This document shows, in pieces, positions 12,301 through 24,406 of a DNA stretch of 64,000 nt (within the stretch, counting starts at the first letter, position 1; each line of letters starts with the position of its first letter). The notes below the pieces were generated by a model. The model was not told the DNA's origin and made no database searches. It was given only the letters and a program-made list of their open reading frames with translations. The position numbers were made by a program, and so were the translations under genes. This DNA is from Nothopassalora personata (Eukaryota; Ascomycota; Dothideomycetes; Mycosphaerellales; Mycosphaerellaceae), in assembly GCA_033816765.1 (NCBI GenBank), contig CM066288.1, positions 558,001 to 622,000 on the forward strand, written 5' to 3'.

Positions 12301-12950
12301 ATAACAGCATCTACCTAACACTACGTATAAGTCCGTTCGAGATAGCGTACGGTTAGCGACCTAAGATTACCCCTACACTAACTAGATCTCGAGACGAGAC
12401 CTAGGGGGGAGAAGTACTAGTAGCGGTAATAGCTACAAGTCGCATGCTAAAACTACGCGCTATACTAGAGGAGCGATAGAAGGCTATAGTAGAAAGCTAG
12501 GCTCGCTACTATAATAAGACCTACTAAGCTAAGACCTACCGCGTAGGTAACTTAGTCCTATTATTAACGAAGAACCTTAAGTTAGCAGTACTAAAGAAGA
12601 AGATAGGTCCGAAGTTTATCGGCCTATACCACATTACGGACGCTGTCGGTTCGTAGGCGTACCGCCTAGCGCTACTAGCCGACTTAAGGCTCTATAACGT
12701 CTTCTATATCTCTCTCCTCGAGCCGTATATCGGTAGCGATAAGGATGGACCCGTACCCCCTCTAGCTAATAAGGACGGAGAGTATAAGGTAGAGGTAGTA
12801 CTAGATAGGCGTAAGCGTAAGGGTAAGCTATAGTATCTAGTCTAGTAGAAGGACTAGCTAGAGGAGTATAATAGCTAGGAACCGGCGGAGGGCCTCGCGA
12901 ATGCGGATCGCATAGTAGCCGACTATAAGGCGTTAAGGAGAAGTAAATAA
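9380..12950 (+). pseudogene. pol of chromovirus B (RT-RH-IN-chromodomain), broken
   Basis: Reverse transcriptase is well preserved at 10047-10295, an 82-codon stretch without a stop that carries [20 protein letters not shown] and RYPLPLI. The catalytic box at 10431-10442 reads YLDN instead of YLDD. RNase H is near 10885 (VKTDALGF). Integrase is near 11885-12110 (IDFITDLPLS, then IVSNRGPVFT). A chromodomain lies near 12790-12940 (LDRRKRKGK, then EPAEGLANADRIVADY). Stops are TAG/TAA only where I checked. Confidence 0.87.
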
Positions 12951-14335
12951 GACTAGTATAGAAGTACTAGAGTATAAATAAAACTTTTCTTAACTATAAA
13001 TAAAACAAAAGCTAAAGAGTAGCGCGCCTACTAGTAGCTACGTAGAGTAGTAGTGGGCGAGGAGCCCGCGAGTAGCGTATAAGGCGAGCGCCTTAGTTAT
13101 TATCGTCGCGTAGTAACTTAGGTAGGAATGCCTAGTCGGCGGCGGTAGTATTAATGTTCTACGCCTATAGGAACTAGGACTACGGTTAGTAGGGTACACG
13201 TATGCAAGGAACATACGACTTACGGCGCGGCCGAGTTCGAATAGCCTATTAAGGGCGCGGTTCTACTCCTACTAGAGCGCGAGGGCTTCGGCGGCGGGGG
13301 CGGCGGTAGTAGTAGCGGCGGCAGGGGCACGTATACGGGTTTCCCCGGCACGCTTATACTTATAGGCATTAAACTGCCTAATAGCCTATAGAAAGGGTTA
13401 GCCGAAGCATAGGAGACGCACTAGAGCCCCTCCCGCGAGTAGTAGTCGACTCGTAGGAGCGAAGTAGCGACTTACCTCCGTAATGTCGTTACCTAGCTAG
13501 GTACATAGGCGGATCTACTCTACTAGCTCCTACTACTAGAGGTCTATAGGCGCCTAGCCTATTATAGCCGTAAGGAAGTCGCGCTAGGAGCGCGCAGCGC
13601 ATAGGCGACTTACTAGCGAGGTGATAGCGTAGCTAGTGTTAGGCACGTAGCTATGTTTACTACGCCTATAGCGGCTACACTTCTTTAGGAGCTCGCCGGT
13701 AGTGATACTATTACAGTTATCGGCTTCGTCTAGCAAGTGGTTAGTATACGAATCGTAGGCGGCGCGCGTAGAGACTTACCCCTAACGAAGTATAGGAGGT
13801 ACCGTATGTATATATTAATCCGCTACGAGAGCTTAGTAGCGGGCGAGGGCGTTAGTAGCTACGAGGGTAATACTAGTCGCTTACGACTACTAGGCGTTCT
13901 AGGTGCGTTACGTACTAGAGCCGCCTAGCGGCGCTCGTCTTCTAAGGCGCTAGTAGTACTATCGCTACTAGTACTACTAGAGGAGGCGGAGCGGCTAGAG
14001 AATAGCGGCGAGGAGGGCCCGTCCGATATAATAATAATAATAATAATGCTAGCGAGGCGCTTACGGTACGGGTACGGTGCGGGTGCGTAGTAGTAGTGCG
14101 ATAAAGGTAGTACACTAGGGAACGTACTACGAAATAGGGCTAGGTTAGGCTAGAGTTTTATGCCCCTAACTAGCTACGTCGGTATAGTAACTAAGCCTTA
14201 CTTACCTACACCTACATAACGACACGTACGTAACCCGTATATAGGCCGTATAGTAACTATAGTTCTAGAAGTATATAGGAGCCTCTACGTAGCAACTAGC
14301 GAGCTAAGGACAGCTCGTACGGGAGGAGAGGTAAT
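12951..14335 (+). other. Long 3' untranslated region of chromovirus B with polypurine tract
   Basis: About 1.4 kb without recognisable domains. A 63-codon open stretch at 13737-13928 has no family features. An (ATA)n microsatellite lies at about 14029-14047. A purine run (GGGAGGAGAGG at 14321-14331) precedes the 3' LTR and is the probable polypurine tract. Confidence 0.55.
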
Positions 14336-14531
14336 TGTAAGGGGCAGCCTAGTAGCTAACCCTTACATGTAGCCTTATATGTAATATACGGTCGCGACCG
14401 GCTACTAAGCCGCACGTAACACGCATACGTACACCTTACGACGCGTAATGCGTCTTAAACAAAAGGCAAGAATTAGTTCATCTACGACTAGTAGGTCGTA
14501 GGTGTGCTATATATTACGACATCCCTTAACA
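14336..14531 (+). repeat. 3' LTR of chromovirus B
   Basis: 196 bp, TGTAAGGGG...CCCTTAACA, partner of 7835-8030. Followed by CTAAT, the RIP-altered right target-site duplication. Confidence 0.93.
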
Positions 14532-14532
14532 C

Positions 14533-17500
14533 TAATACTCTAGAGTAGTACTACGAGATAGCTAGCTCTTACGATCTTACTAATAGCGAATCCTAGTTAT
14601 TATAGCTTCGGCTAGTCTATCGTTACGCCCGGTTAGCTCGAGCATAGCGCTTACTAGTACTATTACTAGGCTTACCCGCCTACCTTAGACCTTATTTAAG
14701 TCCCTTCGCCTACCGGACAACGTTAAGCATGTCCTTACTAACACGAACACGCCGAAGTCCGCCGCTAATGTTATGTTCCGAGAGCTTAGTCCTTAGAAGC
14801 GCGTTAAGGTGTTAAAGGACTTCTATAAGGGCTTTGAGAAGGTGTTCGAAGACTACTCCGTCTAGGTTAACCTATTTTTCGAGGAAGTTAAGAGCGGTAT
14901 AGGTAAGAGCTACTAGAATGAATTCCTTAGTAATAAGAAGCTCGATGTCTTATTTCCTATCGTCGGTAAGATTCGTAAGACCGGTTTAGAGATTCGTAAC
15001 CGAGAGAAGACTCTTCGAGCTACGCTTACCCGCTACTAGCTATAGTAGATAGATAATAAGATTCTTAATCGACGCGTTATCTCCGAGCTTTATAGTACTA
15101 ACAGCGGGCGCCGCTAGTTCACGGCCTTTATTAACAAGTACCTAGATTATAGTAGGGCTGTTAGTAGAATTTAGAGGGTACTAATCTAGCGTATAAGGAT
15201 CGGCCGTAAGGGCATAGATCGTAAGCAAATTCTAGAGCCTAGTAATCTTACCCGGTGCGATAGGGAGGCTAAAGCACGTAGCATTAATCCGTAGTCGGCT
15301 AAGAGTAGGGAGATTATTAGAAGACACCGCCTAGCCGTCTATAAGGATAGCCTTCTATACTTTATAGAGGGTACTATTACTAAGAAGTCCGCGTCCTTAG
15401 AGGATAGTATAGATTAACCTAGACTATCTAGCTAGTAATAGCTACGTTAGCTACTACCGGGTAGTAAAGGTAAAGGACGTGCAAAGAGTACTACGCTAAC
15501 TCTACTACTAGCTTCTACCTAGCCTATAGTCCTATCGAGAGGCGATCGTAAGTCGAGTCGACTTAAGTAGCTCCGTATAGGCGAGAGTATAGGTAAGGGT
15601 ATAACTACGCCTACTCGATCCTCGCCTAACCGAACGCTAGATAGCGTACCTATACGCGAGGGCAGTCCGCTAGGTACACCGGTTAGTACCCTACGATCTA
15701 CTCCGGCCTTAACTAAGAATAGCAATCCGATACTTACTATGTTACCTTCGGCTATAATTGGGGATGTATTAGTCTTTAAGGATTAGATCCTATAAGAAGA
15801 CGAGGCCCTCCGGATTAAGCGCGCTAACTGTACCTATAATAAGCGGTACTATAGCATTAAGTTTAGAAACTCGATTAATGTAGATAGTATTAACTAGCTA
15901 CCTAAGTACCGGATGGCGGGCCTTAAGATGCTCAAATATGCTATCTCGGACGTTCTTAAGAGGGATAGTAAGGTTAGCGCTATAATGTGCGATTAGTATG
16001 TTCGAGATTTCTACTATAAGGCCCTCTACTTCGTTACGAATCCCGGTATTACCGCTAATACCCTATATAAGCGCGCGCTTAAGGTCTAAGACTAGCTCTT
16101 TAAAGGTAAGAGTTTTTTAGCTATTAAGGTAAAGAATAGGTTGTAGTTTCGCCCTAATAAGCGTAGTTAGAAGACTATTAACCCGCTTAGCTACCTCCGT
16201 GTTCGAGGTAAAGTCGGTACTACGAGTAGCATCGTTACGTATACTAACTATAACTAGATCCTCGACAAATTCGGTATTAATGAAGCTAACTAAGCCGATC
16301 TTAATAGTACCGGTACCTACATTAATAGTAACATACTATACTAGTATAATAACGCTAAACTAGTACCGCGGGTTAAATTAGTTAGAGAAATGATAAGTCG
16401 AGAATTTAACGTGTACCGATAGCACCTACGAGAATTAAACAAGGTTAGTAACGGCGGCGTCTACTAGAACATGTAGTATTCTCTAAGCTAATAGATTATA
16501 CGATAAGACCCCGGGCTGTAGCTCTTATAAGTAGCGCTACACCCTTAGTACTACACTCGGTTTATCTCCTTCCCTAGGCCTACGATTTTTAGCTTTAATA
16601 GGGCTTATTAGGGGGGTAACGCGAACACTATAGTGTAGTATGCTAGGGTCGACTTAAACCTCGAAATTGAAAACTACTAGACTAGTAACCGGCTTAACAT
16701 GCTGTACTCTCTTAACTTAGAGGGCACTAGTAGGCCGGAGTTTTTACACGGTTTTTATAAGAAAGGGAATACTAGAGAGTTTATCTAGTAGTACTAGATT
16801 AACGACTATATAGAAGACGGCCGATTTAAGCGTTTCTTCTCGGTTAGGGTCTAGAATTACCTAAGTAACAACAGCATTAGCTAGTTTAGAGAGGACCTAA
16901 GCGCTAGGTAAATGCGGGTAACTACTATAGGCGTTCTAATAAGGTAGGCCGTATATAAGAGAACACTACGTTAGATTAACCCTTACTTTATCGAGATCTG
17001 CGACGATAACTATCTTAAACTCTAGAGAAGCTAGAGCATACACTAGGTAATAGACCTCTATCGTAACTTTAAGACGCTAAGTAAGAGCGCTATAGGGTTT
17101 AAGTATCGACGCCTAGTACCCGGCTATCCTTTTCCTACGGCCGTACACCTTAGTGGCATTAGCCCTCTGTCCGATGCCCTAGCGGTATTAAAGTCTTAGA
17201 ACGATAACGAAGTTATCCTTAATGCTAGGAGGTGGCTTAATGCTACGGTCCGCCTAGACTCGGAGCTCTTCTATAAGAAGATATATAATTAGCGCGTCCG
17301 AGCTATGAAATTGATAGACAAGCAGCTTAGCTTAGTTACTACTCTCGAGTAGATGTGCTTTATAAGCGAAGGGCGTAATAAGAGCTTCTTCCGCAACTAC
17401 TATAGGAACTTTACTAGCTAGCTACTTAGGGACGCGTCTAGTAAGACTAGTGTTAGCCACGACAACGAGTAGGTCTAGATAAAGGAGTTGTGTAAGAATG

Positions 17501-18165
17501 AGTAGAACTAAGTAGTTAGTGCGGGTTTATAGGCTCCTAGTTTCTAGTTAATTTCCGGCTATAGCTGTAGCCTATAGGATTCTAGTTCTAATTCTAGTTC
17601 TGATTCTAGTTCTGATTCTAGTTCTAATTCTAGTTCTGATTCTAGTTCTAATTCTAGTTCTAATGCTTCGGGTACAGGTACTTCTAGTCCTTAGATCTTA
17701 CTTGTTTCTTATAGTTACTTATCTTCCCTTAACTTACCTTCTAGCTACGCGGTAGACTCGTCTTTAGATTTATTAGGTTACTAGTACTAACGCTCACTTG
17801 TCTTATAAGTAGCGTTTACGTTATTCGACTATCTAGCCCGCTCGATTAATACTAACATAGCTGTCTATTCCCTCGCTAGTTTCGTAACATACGTTAGTAT
17901 AGTACGACGGATGCGAGTCGCGGTTATTAAAGTTATTATTACGGTCTCTATTAGAAGGACCCTTTCGATCTTTATAAACTGTCGCTAGTAGGCCCTAGGA
18001 CTACCTAATATCTTATATGTTAAGCTAAATAGTAGGGTAAGCTACTATACTACTATAAGACTACCTTAGCTTATAGCGACTAACTAAGCTACCTATAATG
18101 CCCGGGCTTACTGCTTTGGAACCTAAGGACAGGTTCGTAATAGGGGAGGATATATTAACGACTAA
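14533..18165 (+). pseudogene. Broken ~1,210-codon reading frame of unknown family, probably transposon-encoded
   Basis: One frame (codons in phase with 14701) runs through this stretch. Only TAG/TAA interrupt it, and I found no frameshift in the lines I translated, so it looks like a single long protein inactivated by RIP. It holds basic segments near 15240-15340, a hydrophobic stretch with IIGDVLVFKDQIL near 15755, long Tyr/Asn/Leu-rich segments to about 17500, a (Ser-Ser-Asp/Asn)n linker at 17581-17664, and a C-terminal part ending near 18165. I saw no reverse transcriptase box, integrase zinc finger or helicase motif. I do not recognise the family. A DNA transposase or accessory protein of a TIR element is possible, because palindromic end-like repeats lie at 670 and 18447, but this is inference. 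A and B would then be insertions into this unit at CTAAC. Confidence 0.6.
17581..17664 (+). repeat. Seven 12-bp minisatellite units encoding a Ser-rich linker
   Basis: Seven copies of TCTAGTTCTRAT in the frame of the surrounding reading frame. Three units end TCTGAT (Ser-Asp) and four end TCTAAT (Ser-Asn). The G/A difference sits in a TpG context, so an original all-Asp array partly altered by RIP is the simplest reading. Confidence 0.85.
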
Positions 18166-19284
18166 TTAGTTATGTTAACCTTAGGTTTAGTTATGTCGAC
18201 CTTAGGTTTAGAGGGGGGGTCCCTTAGGTCTAACTTGCCCCACTTTCATTTAGGTTTAATTAGACATTTAGGTAAGCTAGCGGGACCTAGTATAGCTATT
18301 AAGATATATACTACGCAGTTAAGCATTGTAAGCGTAGCATTAAGGCAATAATTCAATTTATACCTCTCGAGTAGAGGGTATAGGGATTTAGGGTCCGCTA
18401 ATCCTCTTGTTTTATCTAGCTACTGCGCTACTCGTTACGTAACCTAATTTCACGGTCCCGGGACCGGCAAATACCTCTACTTACATAAGCGCCGCTTTAC
18501 ACTACTACAACTCGGATAGGCCTACATAGGGTAGTTAGTAGACATTACTATAAACCTTAATAGTAGTTAGAACTACCTTCCTACCTTATAGGCTTCTGCT
18601 ATAGACTATCTTATTTAGCACTTCGGTAGCGCCTATAACCGCTATAAGGAGAGATCTAACCTTCCCTTTTCTAGTTACTACACTATTCTAGGATAGTTTA
18701 AGGGCTACTATACTAACTGCGCTCTTAACAATTATTACGATAAGTGTAGCTTCTTCTCTCTACGGACCCTATAGTAGAGTACCGCTAGTCTATCTAGAGC
18801 CTACTAGTAGCCTAGTGTAGGTTATACTCGCTCCGCTAGTACTGCATTCTAGGGTAGTGTATAGTATAGTCGATCTTCTCCTATTATACGTAGTAGTCCT
18901 CTACGTAAGGGCTTTCTATCTCTAGTTCTATATTCTCCTAGCATAAGTACCTCTAGATATAGTCTTTAGATGCTAGCTACCTAGCTTATTCCTAGCGATG
19001 TAGACTAGCGCCTAAGCATCCCTAGGGCTCCTAGTAATAGTTCTAGAACTGTCCTCCTAGAGCTTCGCCTCCTATTCTCTAACTCCCTCTCTTAGGATAA
19101 GGTTACTACCTTAATTCGTTAGTTCCTACAGCGCTTAGGCACTAATAATAACTTTTAGGAGGGTACTATATTAAACTCGACTTCCTATAAGAGGGGTTCT
19201 AGAGGCTCTAGTGGTTTTAGTAGTAAGTAGTAGTCTAGATAGTGTACTTACATTAGGTCTTAGTAATTTAGTTAGGGCTAAAGG
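18166..19284 (+). other. Degenerate repeat tract, LTR-like and gag-like, unassigned
   Basis: RIP-like composition continues. The stretch 18380-18450 (TTGTTTTATCTAG...ACTCGTTACG) weakly resembles the LTR end of copia III read from the minus strand near 35760. From about 18470 to the TAA at 19282-19284 there are Ser/Leu-rich frames with TAG/TAA stops that could be a damaged gag or a transposon protein. No domain is recognisable. Confidence 0.3.
18447..18472. repeat. Imperfect 26-bp palindrome, partner of 670-695
   Basis: It shares the core CGGTCCCGGGACCG with the perfect palindrome at 670-695. Read on the minus strand, the similarity continues inward to ACGTAAC over about 35 bases with several mismatches and small gaps, as expected of a terminal inverted repeat. 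Confidence 0.5.
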
Positions 19285-19569
19285 ATAAAATGGCCGTTAT
19301 AAGTAAGGGCGGTCTACTTCTCTATTTCCTTTTATTTTAATACTATAGCTCCCCTAAATTGGAGTCTATAATAATGAACTAGATCTTGCCTTAAAAGGCG
19401 GTTCTAAAGTAGGCCTCTCTATAGTCTAGTTACATAAGCATAGTAAGATATGCGATACCCTAAATGAATCTAGCCCTTAAGGCTAATAAATAAAAACTTT
19501 CCTCTACTATCTCTAAACAAATAAGATATTACTTTATAAATACTTATAAACAAATGAAGGTCTTACTAT
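19285..19569. other. AT-rich stretch without a recognisable gene
   Basis: It lies beyond the 3' end of copia III pol (minus strand) and could hold its 3' untranslated region and LTR. I could not match it to the presumed 5' LTR at 35713, so the left boundary of III is not fixed. Confidence 0.35.
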
Positions 19570-22500
19570 GTATAAATAAAAGTGTAATTAGTCTCTAGAA
19601 GCCTCCCTTAGAGAATGTAGTTTAGTGACTTTAGCTTTATAAGCTAATCTATAAGCTGCTATATAGTAGGGATATACTTAACTACAATTAAGCCTTCTTT
19701 ATAAACATGTCTATAAAAGTAGTTCCTTAGTCTAACATGCTTAGTTCTTCTATAGTTAGTATAATCTCTAACTAGCTTAATAGTAGACTAGTTGTCTATA
19801 AAGATCTTAAAGGCTTAAGCTTTATAGTTAGTTATTTTCTAGGTTTTATAGAGTAGATTTCTTAACTACATTACTTCCCTATAGCATTTAGTTAAGGCTA
19901 TATACTCTGCTTTAGTGCTTAATAGCACTATCTCCTTCTATAGGTTAGATTTCTAGATAATATGACTTCTAGCCATTTTAACTAGGAGTCCTAAGGTGGA
20001 TCTACCTATTAGATCTCTAGAGAAATTAGAGTCTATATAGATCTCTAGCTTTAGGGATTGTGTTTTTCTAAAGATTAGGCACTTATTAATTGTTCTAGCA
20101 ATGTATCTCTAAACATGCTTTGCTATAGCAATATGTTCTACTAAAGGATTAGCTAAGAATTTAGCTAAGTGGTTTATTATATAGGAGATATCTAGCCTAG
20201 TCTAGTTAGCTAGGTACTAGAGTTCCCTAATTAATATGTTAAATAGATTGTAATCCTGTATGTTGCATTGCTCTTTATAAGCTTTATATAGGCGGTTAAG
20301 GGGATACTTAACACTTTTAGCTAAGTCTAGGCTATGTTTCTAAAGTTTCTCTAAAGCATAGTGCTTTTAGGAGACATAGAGATCTCTATTCTTTTTACTC
20401 TTTAGTTGCATGTCTAGAAAAAGGTTAGTGTTAACAGTTTTAATAGAGTACTTGCTCTTTAGTTTAGCAATAAACCCCTCAATCTTCTAATTACTATTAC
20501 TAAAGATCTAAAAGTTATCTATATATAGGAGAACTAAAAGATTCTCCCCCTAAAAAAGACATATATTAGAATTAAGTCTCTTTAGGCCTAATTCTTCTAG
20601 AGCTTCCTTAGCATTATAGTACTAGAGGTTTGTAGCTTGTTTTAATCTATATAGTCCCTTCTTAATTTCTAGGACTTTGTTAGATAGATCTTTCTTAATA
20701 AGCTCTACCCCTTCTAGTGGTTTAATGTATAAAGGTCTATTAATGTTAGGGTTTATAAATGCTGTTTTAACATTAATCTGTCTCCTCTTCTAGCTAAGAA
20801 CTGTGTATAGGGCTAGGAGAATCCTACTTGTTAGTAGCCTTAGGGTTGGAGCAAAGGTTTTAATATAGTCTATCCCTTGCTTTTAAGTAAACCCCTTTGC
20901 TACCTATCTAGCTCTGCGCTTCTTAATGGACCTATTAGGAAGATACTTGTAGTATAGGACCTATTTTCCTATAAGCAGTTTCCTGCCCTTAGGGACTTTC
21001 TATAATAGGATCTATATAACACATTCTATGTCTTCTAAGGAGTTAAATTCCTTTCTAATTGCCCTAATCTATTTAGCTCTATTAGGTCTGTTTAATGCTT
21101 TAGTTAGGGTAGCAGGATCTATAAGCTTCCCCTTCTTTATATTATCTATAGCTATTGTAGCGAATACTTTCTTAAGTTTACTATAATTATAATAGGATCT
21201 ATTCTGTCTTAAACTTCTCCTAGTTAGCTTAGGATAGACCTTAGCTTATTTAGTCTTTATAGGCTTATAAGTCCTATCTCTCTTCCTCTTACTAATATAT
21301 AGGGTAGGGTAGAATAGTGTTATAGCCTAATTAGGGTCTTCTTATATAGCTAGGGCTATGTCTTCTTAGTGTAGTTCTTTAGACTATAAAGTCTAAGGCT
21401 TATGCTCTATAGGGGATTGTTCCTAGAGCTAGGTGTGCTCTATAGGAGACTGTTCCTAGAGCTAGGGGGATGTGTCTCTAAATAGTGGACGTGAATCTTC
21501 TGTCCTATGCTCTCCCTAAGACTAACCTTAGTTAGGGGAGTCTTGTTACGAAGCCCTTTATGTTTTAGGTTAGTTACTATGCTGCTATAGCTCTCCCTCT
21601 AGCTATATAGCTCCCCTTAAAGGTTTATAGGGTTAGTAACTCGCTTCTAGCTCGTGTAGCCCTTTATAAGACATATAAATACCTTTATAGTAAGGGTCCT
21701 TAGGGTTATTATAGGGGTGTCTAAGGAAGGTAATCTCGTTATCTAGGACAGCATGCTTATTACTAGTAGTAAGCTAGGAGCTCTTAACAGTCTGCCCTAT
21801 CTACTCCTCCTAAGCGACCTACTTACCTATAGGGATTTAGTATTGCGAGTTCTATAAGAAATCTTTATTAAAAGTTATATAGGGGGAATAGGTTATCTTA
21901 TAGACCTATTTTCCCTTCTCCTACTATAGCTTCTATAGTAGGTAGTTAGTTAATAAACTACCCTAGAATCCTATATGCTACTATATGTCCGCCCTTATAG
22001 AGAACTTTTTAGACTTAGTGTAATTATCGTTATGTTTGTATGCTTTACATCTAAACCTCCTTATATTCCTTAAGTCTATCTCTTTAACATTAATGCCTAG
22101 GTCCTTCTTAAAGTTAATCTATAGTACATTTTTTATTGTTAAGTTAAAGAGGCGGTTTGTAATATAGTATACAAAATCCATAGCCTAGGGCTAGAGGTTC
22201 TATAGTAAGCTAGAGTCTATAAGCATAGCTCTAGCCTTGTTAATAATAACTTTATTAGAAGCTTTAGCAATTCCGTTCTACTTAGGTATATATAGTAATA
22301 CAAAATCCTATCTAATCCCTTTATATTAGGCATATGTTCTAAGTTCAATGTTGTTGAATTCCCTACTACTATCTAAGAACTAGATCTTAGGTTTCTTCTT
22401 ATAGTAGTTCTACATTATAGTAAGCTAAGTCTTAATTGCTGTTAGAGCATTACTTTTCTTTAGAAGTAGCAAGCACTATCTTATCCTAGTTTTAGCACAC

Positions 22501-24145
22501 GTAAGCATAAGGCAATATGCGTAACTATTATAAGAGAGTAGAGTGATTAGACTAACTAGGTTAGCATAGATTTTATCTAATGCCTCTAGTGTAGGTCTCC
22601 TAGGGATTCTTAAAACAACTCTTTATAACCTTGTAAGCTTACAAGTCTTACAGTACCCTAACTCTGTAGTATTAACATCTTCTAGGCCCTTAAATGCTTC
22701 TTTTATAGTATTAAGTAATGTACTCCTAATATGCCTAAGCCTTTAATGCTATCTAACTATATTAGTTCTTAGCTTAGTAAATATAAGAGTAGTAAGTCCT
22801 TTTAGTACTAATCTGTCTTTATCCTTCCTAGAACCCCTCTTTACTATAAGGTTCCTAAAGACAATAACATTTTTTATTATCTTAACTAAGCCTATAGGCT
22901 TATCCTTCTAGAATAGCATTTTAGATAGTCTATCTAGGTAAACTCTATATTTCTTATATAGGAGTTCTATAGAGATTAGTGTTGCATCTAACTCTAGTAA
23001 GTAAAGCACATTACGAAGGAGGAGGGTAGTCTCTTAACTAAGATAGTTCTTTATAACCTACTCTAATTCTCCTTTAGTTATAAAAGATCCTTACCTAACG
23101 GCCTATAAGAAGTATATAGGCCTTAGTCTTAGCCTAACATTCTAAAGGTCTATAAGATTATTGTAGATATAGAAGGATGTGCCTATGTTATAGACTTTAT
23201 CTATTAACATTAGGTTTAATGCGGCAGCTACTGTCCTTCCTATACATACTAGTTATATAACTATAATAGCTGCTCTAGACCTCCTATATAGTTATCTCTA
23301 GTCCCTATTACTATTAGAGCTATGCTCCTAATTAGATAATAAGTCTAACTAGTTATTAATTGCTATAGCAATCCTCTTCTTAGGGGATTTGCTACCCTTT
23401 ACCTTCTTTACCCTATCCTTTAGGGTGTCTTTACCCTTCTTAGACCTGTTCCTAGGATTCTTCTCTAGATGCTACTTATAGCAGTTCGCGTTAGTGTACT
23501 TATATAAGCACTATATACACTACTTATTATTCTTCTTACTTAAGAATGCTCTAATAAAGCTATTACTAGGCTTGTAGGTAGTAGGTACTTACTCCTTCCT
23601 AAGAGTTATAAATATTCTTTCTAGGGTAGTTAATTCTAGGGGATTGTTATGTCTCTATGTCCTAAGCTATTCGACATAGTTTAGACCTTTAATAAAGTAC
23701 AATCTGTAGATGCTATCTAGGAGGACAAAAAAGGATTTAAGCCTTAACTTGTTATTAACTAGGGAAGATCTAATAAATTGCTCTATAGCAGTCTTATTAT
23801 TATTCACCTATGCTTAAAAGTCTTTATAGTACTTTAATGTATTAGGTCTTGTAGCATCTAGTTTAATATACCTAACTGCCTTTAGAGTATTATATAGATT
23901 AATTGTAATAACTAGCTTATATATTGCCTTAATTAAATTATATAATTCCTTAGCTAACTTGTCTACATCTCTAAAGTTTAGCCTTAGGGTAGAATCTAAT
24001 CTAGCTATAATAATGCTATATGCTTATATGTCCTCTTTCTTCTATCGCTTATAGGTAGCTTTATATCCTACACTACTAGTAATGTCCTAAGGGGCTTTAT
24101 TCTAGGCAGTCTTATCTTAGACATTCTTAGTTATATCTTAGGGTT
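19570..24145 (-). pseudogene. gag (3' part) and pol of copia III, broken
   Basis: From right to left, the gag continuation (24145-23400) shows a run matching copia gag (NNKTAIEQFIRSSLVNNKL near 23790) and a CCHC-like knuckle near 23500. Integrase follows with KEAFKGLEDVNTTELGYC near 22680. Reverse transcriptase follows with the catalytic box YIDN (GAT AAC at 20514-20519 on the minus strand). An RNase H tail (VRLRNYFYRHVYKEGLIVVKYIP near 19700) ends in a stop near 19570. Stops are TAG/TAA. Its gag differs from that of elements I and II, so it is a separate copia family. Confidence 0.75.
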
Positions 24146-24392
24146 TATTAAGATATAGCATCTTAAGGGGAGCTGATAGTTAGGTTGTGATCTAATAGCC
24201 TAAGACATCTATAATAACTTAGCTTATCGGAAGATACCTTCTCTCCCCTTTAGCTTAGATAGACATCTAACACAATTAACGCATTGGTTCCTAATATATT
24301 GCTGCATGCCCTATGGCTGTTAGCTAGTTAAAGATTAATCTCTTACTCCACTCCGCTACTAACTACGTATCCTATAAGGTCTTAACTTAATA
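24146..24392 (+). repeat. 5' LTR of copia I
   Basis: 247 bp. The left end reads TATTAAG (from TGTTAAG) and the right end TTAATA (from TTAACA). Full-length partner at 35056-35302; the same LTR occurs inverted at 28510-28756 and 33877-34123. Confidence 0.93.
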
Positions 24393-24406
24393 GGTTATAA
24401 GCCCGG
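24393..24406 (+). other. Primer-binding site of copia I (half-tRNA type)
   Basis: GGTTATAAGCCCGG directly follows the 5' LTR. With RIP (TG to TA) undone at one base it is complementary to GGGCTCATAACC, the anticodon arm of eukaryotic initiator tRNA-Met. Copia-like elements of flies and fungi are known to prime from the internal half of that tRNA. Confidence 0.75.

Larger units (their letters stand above)
7835..14531 (+). mobile_element. Chromovirus B: complete Ty3/gypsy LTR retrotransposon, RIP-inactivated
   Basis: It has two 196-bp LTRs (7835-8030 and 14336-14531), gag with a CCHC knuckle, and pol ending in a chromodomain. The left target-site duplication is CTAAC (7830-7834), which is also the right duplication of A. 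The right copy is CTAAT (14532-14536) followed by A, so its last C stood before A and its change to T fits RIP. The LTR starts with the same TGTAAGGGGC as element A, but the rest of the LTR and the protein sequence differ, so B is a separate family of the same clade. Confidence 0.93.
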
